Below, piece after piece: positions 28,793 to 36,946 of a stretch of DNA of 64,000 nt. The notes beneath the pieces are model-generated. The model was not told the origin of the DNA and did not search any database. It saw nothing but the letters and a program-made list of their open reading frames with translations. A program made the translations under genes and the position numbers. How positions within the stretch are numbered: position 1 is the stretch's first letter; each line of letters begins with the position of its first letter. Source of the stretch: Ruminococcus sp. (GTDB lineage: Bacteria > Bacillota > Clostridia > Oscillospirales > Ruminococcaceae); contig JAGAJO010000008.1 of the NCBI GenBank assembly GCA_017626015.1, positions 62,001-126,000 on the forward strand, in the 5' to 3' direction.

Positions 28793-28830
28793 AAAGCCTG
28801 AGAACAAATCAATGCTCTCAGGCTTTTCGT
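28793..28830. terminator. Bidirectional terminator between pspA and the GH31 gene
   Basis: An 11-bp perfect stem AAAGCCTGAGA / TCTCAGGCTTT (28793-28826) is flanked by A and T tracts. The same stem is used by the terminator at 31552. Confidence 0.8.
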
Positions 28831-28835
28831 TTAAT

Positions 28836-31181
28836 TTACAGATCAATAATAACCTTTCCGCTGCCAAGGCTCGGGGTGATCTCAACACACTTGTCGGTGG
28901 TTGCAACCGATATCTTAAAGCTTGCGGTAGTTTCGGTATATGTGCATTCGATCTTGTTTCCGCAGCGTGACGCTGTAAGCTCGAATACCTTGTTTGCTTC
29001 CTTGTCGTAAACGGGGCAAACTGCCGTCTTTCCGTCCTCAAGCTCATAGATAGTAAAGTTTGCACCGTCAAGGTAGTCGTATTCAAAGTCCTTTACAAAA
29101 TTGCCGTATGCAATAATGCTGTTGGGTCTTGCCAGAGCGGGGATCTCAAAATAGCTGCACTTGTGAGTATACCACTTGCCGCCTTCCAGGACCTTTCCGG
29201 TGATGATGTCCGTCCATCTGCCCTCGGGAACGTAATACTGAGCGATACCCTCCTCATTGAGAATAGGCGCAACAAGAAGATCGTCACCGAACATATACTG
29301 TCTGTCCAGAGTGAGGCAGGCAGGATCGTCTGCATAATCTATTACCATTGCTCTCATCATAGGCACGCCTACGGTATGTGTCCTGATAGCCTGAGCAAAG
29401 ATGTAAGGCATAAGCTTACCCTTAAGCTTTGTGAAGAAACGCAGCACATCGCAGGATTCCTCATCGAACAGCCACGGCACTCTGTAGGACTGGTTTCCGT
29501 GTAGTCTGGAGTGAGTGGAGAACAGTCCGAAGGCAGCCCATCTCTTATAAATGTCGGGAGTTGCAGTAGCCTCAAAGCCGGACATATCGTGTGAGAAAAA
29601 TCCGAAGCCGGATATACAGAGTGAAAGTCCGCCTCTTATAGTCTCAGCCATGGAGTTGTAGTTTGCAGAGCAGTCGCCGCCCCAGTGAACGGGGAACTGC
29701 TGACCGCCCGCCGTTGCGGAACGTGCGAACAGGCAAGCCTTGTTTTCTCCGTAGTAATCTTTAAGGACATTGAAAACGCACTGATTGTAAAGGTATGTAT
29801 AGTAATTGTGCATCTTTATGGGATCGGAACCGTCGAAATACACGATGTTTCTTGTGGGGATCCTCTCTCCGAAGTCGGTCTTGAAGGTATCGACGCCCAT
29901 TTCACAAAGCTTTTTCAGATAGGAAGCGTACCACTTGCAGGCGTCGGGATTGGTGAAGTCCACGATAGCCATGCCGGGCTGCCACTCGTCACACTGGAAT
30001 ACGGAGCCGTCTGTCTTTTTAATGAAATATCCGTTTGCAACGCCCTCGTCAAAAAGTCTTGAACGCTGTCCGATATAAGGATTGAGCCATACGCAGGTCT
30101 TGAGTCCCTTGACCTCGTGAAGTCTTTTAAGCATTGCCTCCGGGTCTGGGAACTGGGACTTGTCCCACTCGAAGTTGCACCACTCGAAGCCCTTCATCCA
30201 GAAGCAGTCGAAGTGGAACACCTGGAGGGGGATATCTCTTTCAGCCATGCCGTCGATAAACGATGTGATCGTACCCTCGTCGTAGCTTGTGGTGAAGGAC
30301 GATGTAAGCCAGAGTCCGAAAGAAAAGGCAGGCGGTAGAGCAGGCTTGCCCGTAAGATCGGTATAGCCCTTAAGTACCTCGGTAAGGTTTTCTCCGCCGA
30401 ATACGAAATATTCAAGCGCCTCGCCGGGAACGGTGAAGGAGCATTTGGAAACGGTATCCGACGCTACCTCGTAGGAAACCTTGTCGGAGCTGTTTACGAA
30501 AACGCCGTAGCCCCTTGAGGACGCATAGAACGGTACTGATTTATATGACTGATCGCAGCAGGTTCCGCCGTCGGCATTCCATATCTCAACATTGGAGCCG
30601 TTTTTGGTAAAGGTCGTGAACTTCTCTCCGAAGCCGTAGAGATATTCTCCGACTGATATTTCCAGCTGCTCTCTGATATATGTTCTGTTAGGATCAGCCG
30701 GATAGCTCCAGAATGTATCGTCCAGCTGTGACTGAAGTCTTGCCTGAGCTTTGAAAGCGTTCTCAAAAATAACTCCTGTGGAACGCCATGCTCCGCCGGT
30801 AAGCTTTTTATCCTTGTAGTAATACTGGAAGCTCCATGTTTCCTTGGAAACCACAAGCTTTGTGTTGCCTGTGACCAGCACGGCTTCCTTGTCGGTAACA
30901 GTGACCTGCGGCTTGAAGCTGCCTTTATTGAGCTGGAAGTGAGGACCGTTGTCCGCATAGCCCTTGTGGTGAACGATGCTTACCTTTACACAGTTTTCCT
31001 GAGTTGAAGTATAGGCGATCTCCAGGTTGGCGCTTCCCAGCATCATGGAGCGGTTGTAGACTACAAATGGTGTTGCCACAACGAGAAAGCCGTTTTCGAT
31101 CTCTTCGATCTCAAACGCCTGATTTGCATAATTGACATCATAGCCTCTCTGGTTAAGCCAGAAACCGTCAGCAAATTTCAT
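28836..31181 (-). CDS. GH31 alpha-xylosidase (YicI-like)
   Basis: This glycosidase family removes alpha-linked xylose (or glucose) from oligosaccharides such as xyloglucan fragments. The 781-residue length and domain order fit YicI: an N-terminal beta-sandwich (1-250), the catalytic barrel, and C-terminal beta domains. The nucleophile is Asp436 in KTDFGERIP and the acid/base is Asp503 in HWGGDC; HFDCFWMKGFEWCNFEWD carries the substrate-binding aromatic cluster typical of alpha-xylosidases. There is no signal peptide, so it acts inside the cell on imported sugars. A good ribosome-binding site and its own promoter (31268-31296) are present, and no transporter is adjacent. Confidence 0.92.
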   Translation of the reverse strand: MKFADGFWLNQRGYDVNYANQAFEIEEIENGFLVVATPFVVYNRSMMLGSANLEIAYTSTQENCVKVSIVHHKGYADNGPHFQLNKGSFKPQVTVTDKEAVLVTGNTKLVVSKETWSFQYYYKDKKLTGGAWRSTGVIFENAFKAQARLQSQLDDTFWSYPADPNRTYIREQLEISVGEYLYGFGEKFTTFTKNGSNVEIWNADGGTCCDQSYKSVPFYASSRGYGVFVNSSDKVSYEVASDTVSKCSFTVPGEALEYFVFGGENLTEVLKGYTDLTGKPALPPAFSFGLWLTSSFTTSYDEGTITSFIDGMAERDIPLQVFHFDCFWMKGFEWCNFEWDKSQFPDPEAMLKRLHEVKGLKTCVWLNPYIGQRSRLFDEGVANGYFIKKTDGSVFQCDEWQPGMAIVDFTNPDACKWYASYLKKLCEMGVDTFKTDFGERIPTRNIVYFDGSDPIKMHNYYTYLYNQCVFNVLKDYYGENKACLFARSATAGGQQFPVHWGGDCSANYNSMAETIRGGLSLCISGFGFFSHDMSGFEATATPDIYKRWAAFGLFSTHSRLHGNQSYRVPWLFDEESCDVLRFFTKLKGKLMPYIFAQAIRTHTVGVPMMRAMVIDYADDPACLTLDRQYMFGDDLLVAPILNEEGIAQYYVPEGRWTDIITGKVLEGGKWYTHKCSYFEIPALARPNSIIAYGNFVKDFEYDYLDGANFTIYELEDGKTAVCPVYDKEANKVFELTASRCGNKIECTYTETTASFKISVATTDKCVEITPSLGSGKVIIDL

Positions 31182-31267
31182 AATTAAAACCTCCCGATAT
31201 ACAATATAAAAATATTAATAAATGAAAGATGAGCGAATGACGTCCCTTGCTCACTTCCGATATTTAT

Positions 31268-31296
31268 ATTTTAATGCATTTTTGCCAAAATTGCAA
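31268..31296 (-). promoter_or_regulatory. Promoter of the GH31 gene
   Basis: On the minus strand TTGCAA (31291-31296), 17-base spacer and TAAAAT (31268-31273). Confidence 0.6.
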
Positions 31297-31442
31297 TAGC
31301 AAAAAACTGATTTATAAGACTTTTTTAAGGTTTCTATAAAAAATATTCTTAATTTATTGTGAATTGGATCTGTTTGCATATAAACTTTTGAAAACATATG
31401 TAATCCTTTACATTTTGCGCTTATTACATCGTTTCCCAAACT

Positions 31443-31511
31443 AAGGAAATGCTTATTAAAGTATCTGCGAGGAAGTGAATTTTTAAACAGCGATTTGATC
31501 GGTGCTTCCTT
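31443..31511. repeat. MITE-like repeat family 2, copy b (internally deleted)
   Basis: AAGGAAATGCTTATTAAA leads directly into GTATCTGCGAGG and ends with ACAGCGATTTGATCGGTGCT then TCCTT. These match the left end and right half of copy c. The central hairpin is missing. The ends form inverted repeats. The rest of the 31182-31607 gap holds a promoter and a terminator, and I see no gene in it. Confidence 0.55.
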
Positions 31512-31551
31512 AATTGGTGGAGTAATAAAAGAAACTACATACGGAAAATTA

Positions 31552-31583
31552 AAAGCCTGAGAAATTTGGTGTTCTCAGGCTTT
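31552..31583 (-). terminator. Terminator of the DUF1349 gene
   Basis: A perfect 12-bp stem AAAGCCTGAGAA / TTCTCAGGCTTT lies just past the stop codon; on the minus strand it runs into TTTTAATTTT. It shares its stem sequence with the terminator at 28793. Confidence 0.75.
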
Positions 31584-31607
31584 AAATTCAGTAGCAAAAA
31601 TCATGAT

Positions 31608-32213
31608 TTATTCTGCGTCCGGCTGCTGTCCGTCATGCGCTGACCATTTACACTCTGTTATGTCCATATGAGTGAATGTTGCCTTAAATGACGAATTTTC
31701 CGGGCTGCACGCATATATACCAAAGCTGATTTCGTTGATGGCTTCCCACATATGACATATTCGCATCTGAGAAAAAAGTTTTCCGTCTTCGGAGCATTCA
31801 ACACAGAAATCATCTTCTCTTCGGCTTAAGCGATACCAAATAGATTTTATAGAAGCATCGATTGCTGTTGTTGCCCAGTCTGAATATCCATGGTTGGTCA
31901 CAACGCTGCCCAGGTGTTGAAAATCGTCATTCTCATATTCAACAGAAGCTTTCAGCCAATTATCACTGTTAAGATACATGACAATACCGCACTGGTCAAA
32001 ACGATGCTTGCTTTCAAACCCGGTTTTTACAGTAAAAGAAAAATACTTTTCTGACGTTTTCATCTGCAATACAGGCGCATTGTCATTTCTGAAATGATAA
32101 TATGTCCGCTGCCATAGATCTGTGTGCGGTTTCGTAATAATTTCTATCTTATCAGCCTTGATATCGTAGCTGTCCGGCTCTCTCATCCACTCCAATTTTT
32201 CAACGTCAAACAT
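31608..32213 (-). CDS. DUF1349 family protein
   Basis: The 201-residue protein is a single concanavalin-like beta-sandwich of the DUF1349 family: an early EPDSYDIKADKIEIITKPHT segment, then QCGIVMYLNSDNWLKASVEY and a late FGIYACSPENSSFKATFTHM strand. Family members often accompany carbohydrate metabolism genes, and the fold suggests sugar binding, but no enzymatic role is established. TAAGGAGG lies just before the ATG. It follows the CapA gene by 43 bases on the same strand and is probably in the same transcript. It has no signal peptide and should be cytoplasmic. Confidence 0.85.
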   Translation of the reverse strand: MFDVEKLEWMREPDSYDIKADKIEIITKPHTDLWQRTYYHFRNDNAPVLQMKTSEKYFSFTVKTGFESKHRFDQCGIVMYLNSDNWLKASVEYENDDFQHLGSVVTNHGYSDWATTAIDASIKSIWYRLSRREDDFCVECSEDGKLFSQMRICHMWEAINEISFGIYACSPENSSFKATFTHMDITECKWSAHDGQQPDAE

Positions 32214-32256
32214 TTCCAGACCTCCTTAAAATAGATTCCGGTCGATCATTGCAGGA

Positions 32257-33516
32257 TCATTCAATGCTGAGAAACTCCTCCGGAATATAAGAAAGGCACT
32301 GCTCGACGCTTTCTCTGTTAAAGCCGTCGTAGCTGACGTAGTTTTTTGCGAAAAGCTCGTCGGTGTATTCCGCATAGGGATAGACTGCGCAGTTATACCA
32401 GTCGCTGTAATAGTCGTCGGCTTCAAAATGGGAAATTACAGGTATCGCCTTGACGTTTTCAAAGGTGATAACTCCGCTTTCGGGATCCTTCACCACGTTA
32501 AGCTTGCCCATGATGCCCACAAGAGATTTTACGTCGTACATTGTGGAAATGAAATTTCCCAGACCGTAGTAAACAAACGCCTGCGAGCCGTCCGGCTTAT
32601 CGAGATATTCACAGGTGCTTATGGTGTGCGCCTGAGTACCGATGATAAGGTCTGCGCCCCATTCCACCAGCTTAGGAGTCAGCTCGGTCTGCTGCTGATT
32701 AAGCTCGTTCATTATTTCTGTACCGTAATGGCAGGATACCACCACCACGTCGGCGAGCTTGTCTGCCTTTTCGATCTGAGCCTTTATCCTGTCCTCCTCC
32801 TCAAGATAGATAACCTCGCCAACGTCTCCGTCAAGGTAAAATCCGTTGGTATGCTCCATATATCCCAGGAATGCAAAGGTTATGCCGTTGACCTCCATTG
32901 TGCGGATGTCCTCTGCGTCCTCTGCCGATCTGTATGCTCCGTAATGGACAACGTCCTTGGTATCCCAGTAGTCAAGGGAGCTTATAAGTCCGTCTGCACC
33001 CATATCAAGCACATGGTTATTGCACATTGAAATAACGTTGAAGCCCATATCCACAGCCTTGTCTCCCACAGCTGTAGGACTTGCAAAGCAGGGATAGCTC
33101 TGGGGACCGTAGTCGTCGGTCACAAGCGTCTCCTGATTGATGATAGCAATGTCGGTATCCTCAATATATTTTGTTACGTGCTCGTAAGCCTTTGTGAAAT
33201 CGTACTGTGTACCTCCGCCAAGCTTAAGGGCTTCGTTGTATATATTGTCGTGGATAAGATTATCACCCACGCATATAAGCGAACAGGTATAGGAAGGCAG
33301 ATCCTTCTTTTCAGGTTTTTTATTTTCAGCGGGCTTTTTATTTTCGGTTTTCTTTTCTATCTGAGTGGGGGCGGTTGTGGTGACGGCGGTAAAGGTTTCT
33401 TTTCCTCCGTCGAGGGTAGCAGTATCTTTTACTCCGACTTCTCCGCAGCCTGCCGAAAGAACGGCGATCGCGGCAGCCGAAAGCAAAGCGGCAGCCTTTC
33501 TGATCCTAGATCTCAT
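32257..33516 (-). CDS. CapA-family lipoprotein (metallophosphatase fold)
   Basis: The protein has a lipoprotein signal peptide ending VLSAGC (Cys24 lipidated), then a Lys/Pro/Glu-rich linker (about 45-78). A 340-residue PGA_cap domain follows, with calcineurin-like metal-binding motifs: VGDNLIHD, NQETLV, MCNNHVLDMG, CHYGTE and GTQAHTIS. In Bacillus, CapA takes part in poly-gamma-glutamate capsule export. No capB or capC is nearby, so this is more likely one of the many stand-alone CapA-like phosphoesterases of the outer membrane face. Its promoter lies at 33550-33578. The length of 419 residues is usual for the lipoprotein subgroup. Confidence 0.88.
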   Translation of the reverse strand: MRSRIRKAAALLSAAAIAVLSAGCGEVGVKDTATLDGGKETFTAVTTTAPTQIEKKTENKKPAENKKPEKKDLPSYTCSLICVGDNLIHDNIYNEALKLGGGTQYDFTKAYEHVTKYIEDTDIAIINQETLVTDDYGPQSYPCFASPTAVGDKAVDMGFNVISMCNNHVLDMGADGLISSLDYWDTKDVVHYGAYRSAEDAEDIRTMEVNGITFAFLGYMEHTNGFYLDGDVGEVIYLEEEDRIKAQIEKADKLADVVVVSCHYGTEIMNELNQQQTELTPKLVEWGADLIIGTQAHTISTCEYLDKPDGSQAFVYYGLGNFISTMYDVKSLVGIMGKLNVVKDPESGVITFENVKAIPVISHFEADDYYSDWYNCAVYPYAEYTDELFAKNYVSYDGFNRESVEQCLSYIPEEFLSIE

Positions 33517-33549
33517 AAATATGACCTCCGTAGAAAATTATTTAGTTTT

Positions 33550-33578
33550 ATTTTACCACATTTTTTATTCTTTTTCAA
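33550..33578 (-). promoter_or_regulatory. Promoter of the CapA-family gene
   Basis: On the minus strand TTGAAA (33573-33578), 17-base spacer, TAAAAT (33550-33555). Confidence 0.6.
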
Positions 33579-33596
33579 TAGCCGCCGACAATTATT

Positions 33597-33760
33597 CACG
33601 GAAATCAATTTTATCGATAAAACATTTTGATTATAACAAAACATCGTACTTTTGTCCGTAATATAGAAGTCTGAGTTGTCCTGTCCCCGCCGTACGGAGG
33701 GGACAGGACAACAGATATATACAAAATTTTTGTTTTGTATCCTGAGAATTGATTTCCATG
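33597..33760. repeat. MITE-like repeat family 1, copy C (intact, with 9-bp target duplication)
   Basis: The 164-bp element is bounded by 14-bp terminal inverted repeats, CACGGAAATCAATT at the left and AATTGATTTCCATG at the right, matching at 13 of 14 positions. It is flanked by a perfect 9-bp direct repeat ACAATTATT (33588-33596 and 33761-33769). The centre holds a 14-bp perfect hairpin with stem GTTGTCCTGTCCCC around 33676-33713. It encodes no protein. The structure is that of a non-autonomous transposable element moved by a transposase encoded elsewhere. Confidence 0.82.
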
Positions 33761-33795
33761 ACAATTATTTCGCTGCTTTTAAGTGTGTTGATTTT

Positions 33796-34497
33796 TTACA
33801 GCTTACCTATTATCCCTTCGGCGATCTTCATATCGAGATCGGTGGTTATCTTGAAATTTGCGTCCTCTCCCTGAACCATATAGATCGGAATGCCGCACGC
33901 AGTAAAGATACCGCAGGTGTCGCTCAGATCGGCGATCCTTTCCTTGCCGAGTGTTTCTATACATTCACACAGCTTGGAGATCTCGAAGGTCTGGGGGGTC
34001 TGCGCTCTGAAAAGCTCGCTCCTCACCAGATTTTCCTCCACTGTTTTTCCGTCGGAGGACTTTACTACCGTGTCCACAGATGGGATATAGGTCCCGCAGG
34101 CATGATGCTCAGCCGCAGCGGAGATATTGTCTCTGATGATCTTTTCGGACACAAACGGACGCACAGCATCGTGGGTGATAAGGATATCCCCCGGATCGCA
34201 GCCGTATTCCTCTGTGACCGCACTCAGGATATTCAGAACCGTTCCGTTGCGGTCGGCTCCGCCGTCGATTATCTTTACTCTGCCGGACAGTCCGTAACGC
34301 TGTGCAAGCTCATCTGCGTAGGCGTGCCAGCCGGGATTGATGCCTATATATATCCTGTCAATTTCAGAGATTTTCTCAAATGCCTTTACCGTTCTGACGA
34401 GTATAGGCTCTCCCCCTATCTCAAGAAACTGTTTGGGCATATTTGCGCTTTTCATTCGTGAGCCTGTGCCGCCTGCAACTATTCCTGCGAAAATCAT
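33796..34497 (-). CDS. IspD/TarI-like sugar-alcohol phosphate cytidylyltransferase
   Basis: The 233-residue protein has the nucleotidyltransferase signature AGIVAGGTGSRMKSANMPKQ (residues 4-23), HDAVRPFVS near 110, and a C-terminal DANFKITTDLDMKIAEGII segment. These define the IspD family. Details such as the MPKQFLEIGGEPILVRT region and the FKITT motif are closer to TarI-type D-ribitol-5-phosphate cytidylyltransferases, which supply CDP-ribitol for wall teichoic acid, than to the isoprenoid enzyme; a role in either pathway is possible. The start at 34497 follows AAAGG. There is no TarJ-like dehydrogenase nearby. Confidence 0.82.
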   Translation of the reverse strand: MIFAGIVAGGTGSRMKSANMPKQFLEIGGEPILVRTVKAFEKISEIDRIYIGINPGWHAYADELAQRYGLSGRVKIIDGGADRNGTVLNILSAVTEEYGCDPGDILITHDAVRPFVSEKIIRDNISAAAEHHACGTYIPSVDTVVKSSDGKTVEENLVRSELFRAQTPQTFEISKLCECIETLGKERIADLSDTCGIFTACGIPIYMVQGEDANFKITTDLDMKIAEGIIGKL

Positions 34498-34580
34498 GAT
34501 ATCAGCCTTTCTGTATTCTTTCTGTATTAATGTAAAGTAAACGGACGGCTTTCGCCGCCCGCATTTTATCATAAGTGACC

Positions 34581-34626
34581 TATAGTAAACATATTATAAA
34601 TTTCACTTTGAATGTCGTTTACTATA
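34581..34626. repeat. 10-bp inverted repeat upstream of the cytidylyltransferase gene
   Basis: TATAGTAAAC (34581-34590) and its exact complement GTTTACTATA (34617-34626) are separated by 26 A+T-rich bases. It may be an operator or part of a terminator for the gene at 34662-35332. Confidence 0.4.
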
Positions 34627-34661
34627 CTTATCAATTTTATTGAGTTGAAATCGGAACTTGT

Positions 34662-35332
34662 CTACCAAATATAAGGAATTATTCTGTATTTTACTTTCTT
34701 TTCATATTCGGGATATCCTTTTAACCCTTGCTCCAACACTTTCTCCTCATTTTTGATTCTTTTTCGTATGATCGGAATGTAAAGCAACAGAATTAAAAAC
34801 GAGAAAACAGAACCCAGAACAAACGGCATGGAGAGGAAAAGAAACAGTGTTGCCATATACATTGGGTGTCTGACGACTCCATACAATCCGGTATCAATAA
34901 CCTTCTGATTTTCCTGAACCTCTACTGTTCTTGAAAGATACATATTTTCCCTGAGAACCTCTGCATAGAGGATATACGCAAACAGAAAGATGACCGCCGC
35001 TATATAAGAAACCCATTCCGGCAGTATAAGCCAGTCAAACCGAATGTTCAGCCCTGCAACAATAAACGCTGCCAGGAACATGATACCGGAAAGTGCTACG
35101 ACCTGTTTCTGCTCAGTTTCCTCCTCGCTGGCATTCAGCCTTTTTTGCAGCAATTCCGGACTTTTAAATATCAAGACAATACCGGCGAAAAACATAGGAA
35201 TAAAAAGTACAGCAATAAAAAGCCAAGCCTGCCAATAGTCAAATGTGCCTGCCGGAAGGAACAAAAGAACTCCAACAATTAATATTCCCATTATAAATTT
35301 TATGATTGCCTGACAAAGTAGTTTTTAGACAT
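34662..35332 (-). pseudogene. Isoprenylcysteine methyltransferase-like (ICMT/PEMT) protein with an N-terminal frameshift
   Basis: The main frame encodes a polytopic membrane protein with the ICMT/PEMT signature: DTGLYGVVRHPMYMATLF, then KNEEKVLEQ and YPEYEKKVKYRIIPYIW. It is intact only from an internal ATG at 35291, which lacks a ribosome-binding site. Upstream, GGGAGAT and ATG at 35332 open another frame (MSKNYFVRQS, then stop). Adding one base to the A5 run (T5 on the plus strand, 35322-35326) would join the two as MSKKLLCQAIIKFIMGILIV, the N-terminus I would expect for this family. The gene is therefore a recent one-base deletion mutant, a phase-variable gene, or a sequencing error. Such proteins methylate lipid-like or thiol substrates; the substrate is unknown. 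Confidence 0.8.
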
Positions 35333-35370
35333 ATAGATCTCCCGGATAAATTCCGATCTGGTTTATTTTA

Positions 35371-36516
35371 TTACTTTATACCGTACTTTTCAAGCAGCGC
35401 AGTGATCTTCTGGTGAGGATCCATGACCTTTGAAATGGACTGATCGTGATTAAGAGAAGCGATGAAATATGCGATGTACTTAGCACAATCGACCTCATAG
35501 AACCAGGGACTTGAAAGCAGCTCCGGTGAGCGGTAGGTGAGGTTGGTGCCGAATACGCCGTCAATGATACCGTCCGCATAAGCCTTGTCAAAGGATTCCA
35601 GTCCGTTTGTGAAAATAGCGTAGGTAGCGTAGCAGTAGATCTTGTTTGCCTTGCGCTTTTTAAGCTCCACAGCGATGTCCAGCATGGATTCGCCCGAGGA
35701 AATGATATCGTCGGCGATGAAAATATCCTTGCCCGTTACATCGTTACCCATATACTCGTGGGCAACTATAGGATTTCTTCCGTCAACTACAGTGGAATAA
35801 TCTCTCCTCTTGTAGAACATACCGAGATCAACGCCCAGGACGGACGCATAGTACATATTTCTGTTTATTGCTCCCTCGTCCGGGGATACGATCATGAAAT
35901 GCTGCTTATCGGGTCTGAAGCCGTCCAGATTCCTGAACATACATTTAAGCACCTGATAAGAGGGTATAATGTTGTCAAAGCCCATAAGCGGAACTGCGTT
36001 CTGCACTCTTGGATCGTGAGCGTCAAAGGTAAGTACGTTTGAAACACCCATTGACTGAAGCTCCTGAAGGGCAACTGCGCAGTCGAGGGATTCACGGAAG
36101 TTCCTTCTGTGCTGTCTGCCGCCGTAGAGGGAGGGCATGATAACGTTTATTCTGTGAGCTTTTCCGCTTGCTGCCTGAATAATCCTTTTCAGATCCTGAT
36201 AATGGTCGTCCGGTGACATACAGTTCTTGTGACCGAAATAATCGTAGGTCACGCTGTAATTTCCCATATCGCAGAGGATAAACAGATCGTTTCCTCTTAC
36301 CGTCTGCTTGATAAGTCCCTTTCCGTCGCCTGACGAAAACCTCGGACAGTCTACCTCTACAAGAAAGGTATCCTTGAAATACTCGTTTTCATTTGCCCAT
36401 TTGGTAAGGTAGCTGTTTACCTTGCCGCCCAGCTCCGAAGCGCCCTCCATTGCAATAAGACCCAGCGGCGCAACTCTTGAATTGTTGTCGAATAGAATTT
36501 TTTCAGCGTTTCCCAT
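35371..36516 (-). CDS. prs: Ribose-phosphate pyrophosphokinase (PRPP synthetase)
   Basis: The enzyme makes phosphoribosyl pyrophosphate from ribose 5-phosphate and ATP for nucleotide, His and Trp synthesis. The 381-residue product has two type I phosphoribosyltransferase-like domains. The substrate-binding loop appears as KDIFIADDIISSGESMLDIA (about residues 264-283) and a central VSPDEGAINRNMYYASVLGV replaces the usual regulatory flexible loop region. It is longer than the classical 315-residue enzyme and belongs to the extended group common in Clostridia, so allosteric control may differ. A promoter lies at 36582-36610. Confidence 0.9.
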   Translation of the reverse strand: MGNAEKILFDNNSRVAPLGLIAMEGASELGGKVNSYLTKWANENEYFKDTFLVEVDCPRFSSGDGKGLIKQTVRGNDLFILCDMGNYSVTYDYFGHKNCMSPDDHYQDLKRIIQAASGKAHRINVIMPSLYGGRQHRRNFRESLDCAVALQELQSMGVSNVLTFDAHDPRVQNAVPLMGFDNIIPSYQVLKCMFRNLDGFRPDKQHFMIVSPDEGAINRNMYYASVLGVDLGMFYKRRDYSTVVDGRNPIVAHEYMGNDVTGKDIFIADDIISSGESMLDIAVELKKRKANKIYCYATYAIFTNGLESFDKAYADGIIDGVFGTNLTYRSPELLSSPWFYEVDCAKYIAYFIASLNHDQSISKVMDPHQKITALLEKYGIK

Positions 36517-36581
36517 TTAACGATCCTCCGTTATAAAAATTTTATGCGTTATTTATAACTAACCTGACTCTTATATGTATT

Positions 36582-36610
36582 ATTATACTTTATATTTCTG
36601 CTTTTTACAA
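36582..36610 (-). promoter_or_regulatory. Promoter of the PRPP synthetase gene
   Basis: On the minus strand TTGTAA (36605-36610), 17-base spacer, consensus TATAAT (36582-36587). Confidence 0.7.
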
Positions 36611-36768
36611 TACCTTTTCACAAATTTACGTTAAGTTTTATCCATTTATACAAAATCCGACCTTTAAATTGCATTCGTTTATACGCACGGGACAAGTAAA
36701 CGTTTCCGAAATGCGGGCATTTTTTTCATATAGGCAGGAATTTCACAATAAAAAACCGCAATAAGCTG

Positions 36769-36797
36769 TTGCAATCGGCAGAAAAATAGTGTATAAT
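36769..36797 (+). promoter_or_regulatory. Promoter of the L,D-transpeptidase gene
   Basis: TTGCAA (36769-36774), 17-base spacer, consensus TATAAT (36792-36797). Repeat family 2 copy c lies between it and the gene and would be part of the leader RNA. Confidence 0.7.
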
Positions 36798-36820
36798 AAA
36801 CATATTCGGAGAATGTGTAA

Positions 36821-36927
36821 AGGAAATGCTGATCAATGTATCTCCTCACGATTTCAGCGGGGAGAGATACACCTGGATACGTTATCTGCGGGACAGTAAT
36901 AAAACAGTGATCTGATCAGTGATTCCT
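36821..36927. repeat. MITE-like repeat family 2, copy c
   Basis: The 107-bp element begins AGGAAATGCTGATCA and ends TGATCAGTGATTCCT, imperfect inverted repeats. Inside it are a hairpin closed by GTATCTC / GAGATAC and the family core CACCTGGATACGTTATCTG. It lies in the 5' leader of the L,D-transpeptidase gene. Confidence 0.65.
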
Positions 36928-36946
36928 AAAAGAAAGGGCTGGATGT

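Noticed and set aside
32257-33516. Capsule (poly-gamma-glutamate) locus suggested by the CapA domain
   Set aside because: No capB, capC or pgsE-like genes are nearby, and stand-alone CapA-like lipoproteins are common.
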